Positions 7,146 to 7,886 of a stretch of 7,886 nucleotides of DNA are shown piece by piece. Under the pieces are notes generated by a model, which searched no databases, was not told where the DNA came from, and was given only the letters and a program-made list of their open reading frames with translations. The position numbers were made by a program, and so were the translations under genes. Positions within the stretch are counted from its first letter, which is position 1. Each line of letters opens with the position of its first letter. This stretch comes from Bacteroidales bacterium (GTDB lineage: Bacteria; Bacteroidota; Bacteroidia; Bacteroidales; GCA-2711565): positions 1 to 7,886 of the forward strand of contig JAOZQX010000053.1 of the NCBI GenBank assembly GCA_029931995.1, read 5' to 3'.

Positions 7146-7176
7146 AAAAAACCCCTCGCTTTTAGCGAGGGTTTTT
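7146..7176 (-). terminator. Strong intrinsic terminator of the M49 peptidase gene
   Basis: The stem is CCCTCGCT (7153-7160) and AGCGAGGG (7164-7171), a perfect 8-bp GC-rich match with a 3-nt loop. On the minus strand it is followed by six T residues (7151-7146). It starts 9 bp after the M49 stop codon at 7180. On the plus strand five T residues also follow (7172-7176), so it could work both ways, but no plus-strand gene runs into it. Confidence 0.93.
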
Positions 7177-7179
7177 AGT

Positions 7180-7886
7180 TTAATTATATGTTGGCAAGAA
7201 TGAGAATTTATCTGAATAATACAAATGCTGTTCGGTGTAATCATCTTTATAAATAACTTTCACATCCACGACTTTTCCATTTTCAGAAACAAGTTCGTAA
7301 TCCGGATTTAAAAATCCTCCGTAAGGAGCAATATTCAATTTTGCATAACGATCCAAAACCTCTTTATGTAAATCATAATCAATTTTAACGGCATAGGTTT
7401 CAATTATTTCTTTAGCAGCCTCGAAATCACCTTCTGAAGTAATGCGTTGAATTTCTGCTAGAAGTTCACCAAACATCTCTCTTAAACGATTATAATCGTT
7501 TACAACAAAATAGGTTTTACCTTCTTTAACTATTTTCTCAATTACTTTATCAGCAGCTCCTTTTGCAATACACCACTCAGCAATTAATTTACGTGACCTC
7601 ATATGAGCTTGTTCAATATCGTTACCTAATTTAATACGAGCAAACTGTTGCATCGCACCATTTCGGATATAACCCAAATATTGAATTTTTGCAGCATCTA
7701 AGTTTGGAAGAATATCTAGTTCAACCATCTTATCATCCAACAAATAATAAAGTGCAAATAATTCGGCACGTGCTTCTTCAACAGCTGAACCATAATTTTT
7801 TAATGCACCAGAAGCTGTACCCGGTAATAATTGACCGGCAGCATGACCTAAACATTCATGCATATCAGTATGCAAATTATCTGCCA
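7180..7886 (-). CDS. M49-family metallopeptidase, dipeptidyl-peptidase III-like, C-terminal part
   Basis: The reading frame is open to the right edge, so the N-terminal two thirds are missing. About 235 C-terminal residues are visible. M49 enzymes are zinc exopeptidases that release dipeptides from the N-terminus of short peptides. The zinc motif HECLGH lies near 7845-7862, in the context ADNLHTDMHECLGH. It is the M49 HExxxH form, with Cys where eukaryotic enzymes have Leu. The second motif, VEEARAELFAL, supplies the third zinc ligand Glu, 28 residues after the first His. This short spacing is, as far as I recall, that of the Bacteroides thetaiotaomicron enzyme, and is shorter than in the human protein. 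About 225 residues follow the first His, close to what the roughly 675-residue bacteroidetal enzymes have, so the C-terminus looks complete at FSFLPTYN. A TTG near 7875 is in frame but lies inside the domain and is not a real start. A strong terminator follows the stop. Confidence 0.93.
   Translation of the reverse strand, partial: ADNLHTDMHECLGHAAGQLLPGTASGALKNYGSAVEEARAELFALYYLLDDKMVELDILPNLDAAKIQYLGYIRNGAMQQFARIKLGNDIEQAHMRSRKLIAEWCIAKGAADKVIEKIVKEGKTYFVVNDYNRLREMFGELLAEIQRITSEGDFEAAKEIIETYAVKIDYDLHKEVLDRYAKLNIAPYGGFLNPDYELVSENGKVVDVKVIYKDDYTEQHLYYSDKFSFLPTYN

Noticed and set aside
1..7886. Search for CRISPR arrays, transposon ends, phage genes, tRNA/rRNA genes, toxin-antitoxin pairs or a defence locus
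   Set aside because: No regularly spaced repeats, transposase or integrase motifs, cloverleaf-like sequences or small overlapping gene pairs were seen; the window reads as ordinary chromosomal genes.

Overview
The window is AT-rich, compact and free of mobile elements. It looks like ordinary chromosome from a member of the Bacteroidota, probably a Bacteroidales/Marinilabiliales-like or flavobacterial relative. Three things point there: a TTG-N17-TAnnTTTG promoter directly in front of guaA, the scarcity of Shine-Dalgarno sites, and the protein families (a HECLGH-type M49 peptidase, an M23 peptidase with a long insertion and a large beta-rich tail, and an outer-membrane barrel joined to a SPOR domain). 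The taxonomic call is inference from the sequence alone.

Layout, left to right. Positions 1-420 (minus) hold the N-terminal part of an exported protein with two LysM repeats, cut by the window edge. Just upstream of it on the same strand is guaA (469-1998, minus), GMP synthase; the two probably share a transcript. A 141-bp divergent spacer follows, then a membrane-anchored alpha/beta hydrolase (2140-3510, plus) with an extra C-terminal beta domain. It converges, with only 5 bp between stop codons, on an M23 metallopeptidase gene (3516-5231, minus). A 92-bp divergent spacer leads to a small putative lipoprotein (5324-5782, plus). That gene converges on a SPOR-domain outer-membrane protein gene (5805-6998, minus). 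After a 180-bp spacer with an inverted repeat and a strong intrinsic terminator comes the C-terminal third of a dipeptidyl-peptidase III-like M49 gene (7180-7886, minus), cut by the right edge.

Functionally, guaA is housekeeping purine synthesis. Three of the seven genes encode exported proteins expected to bind or cut peptidoglycan (LysM, M23, SPOR). They are not in one operon, so a joint cell-envelope role is only suggestive. I see no CRISPR, phage, transposon, toxin-antitoxin, RNA-gene or defence-system signature. No gene-free stretch exceeds 300 bases; the longest is the 181-bp spacer at 6999-7179. The most interesting items are the apparently leaderless guaA promoter, the composite alpha/beta hydrolase with its DxCxxR-type tail domain, and the inverted repeat upstream of the SPOR gene. 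None amounts to a clearly new system.
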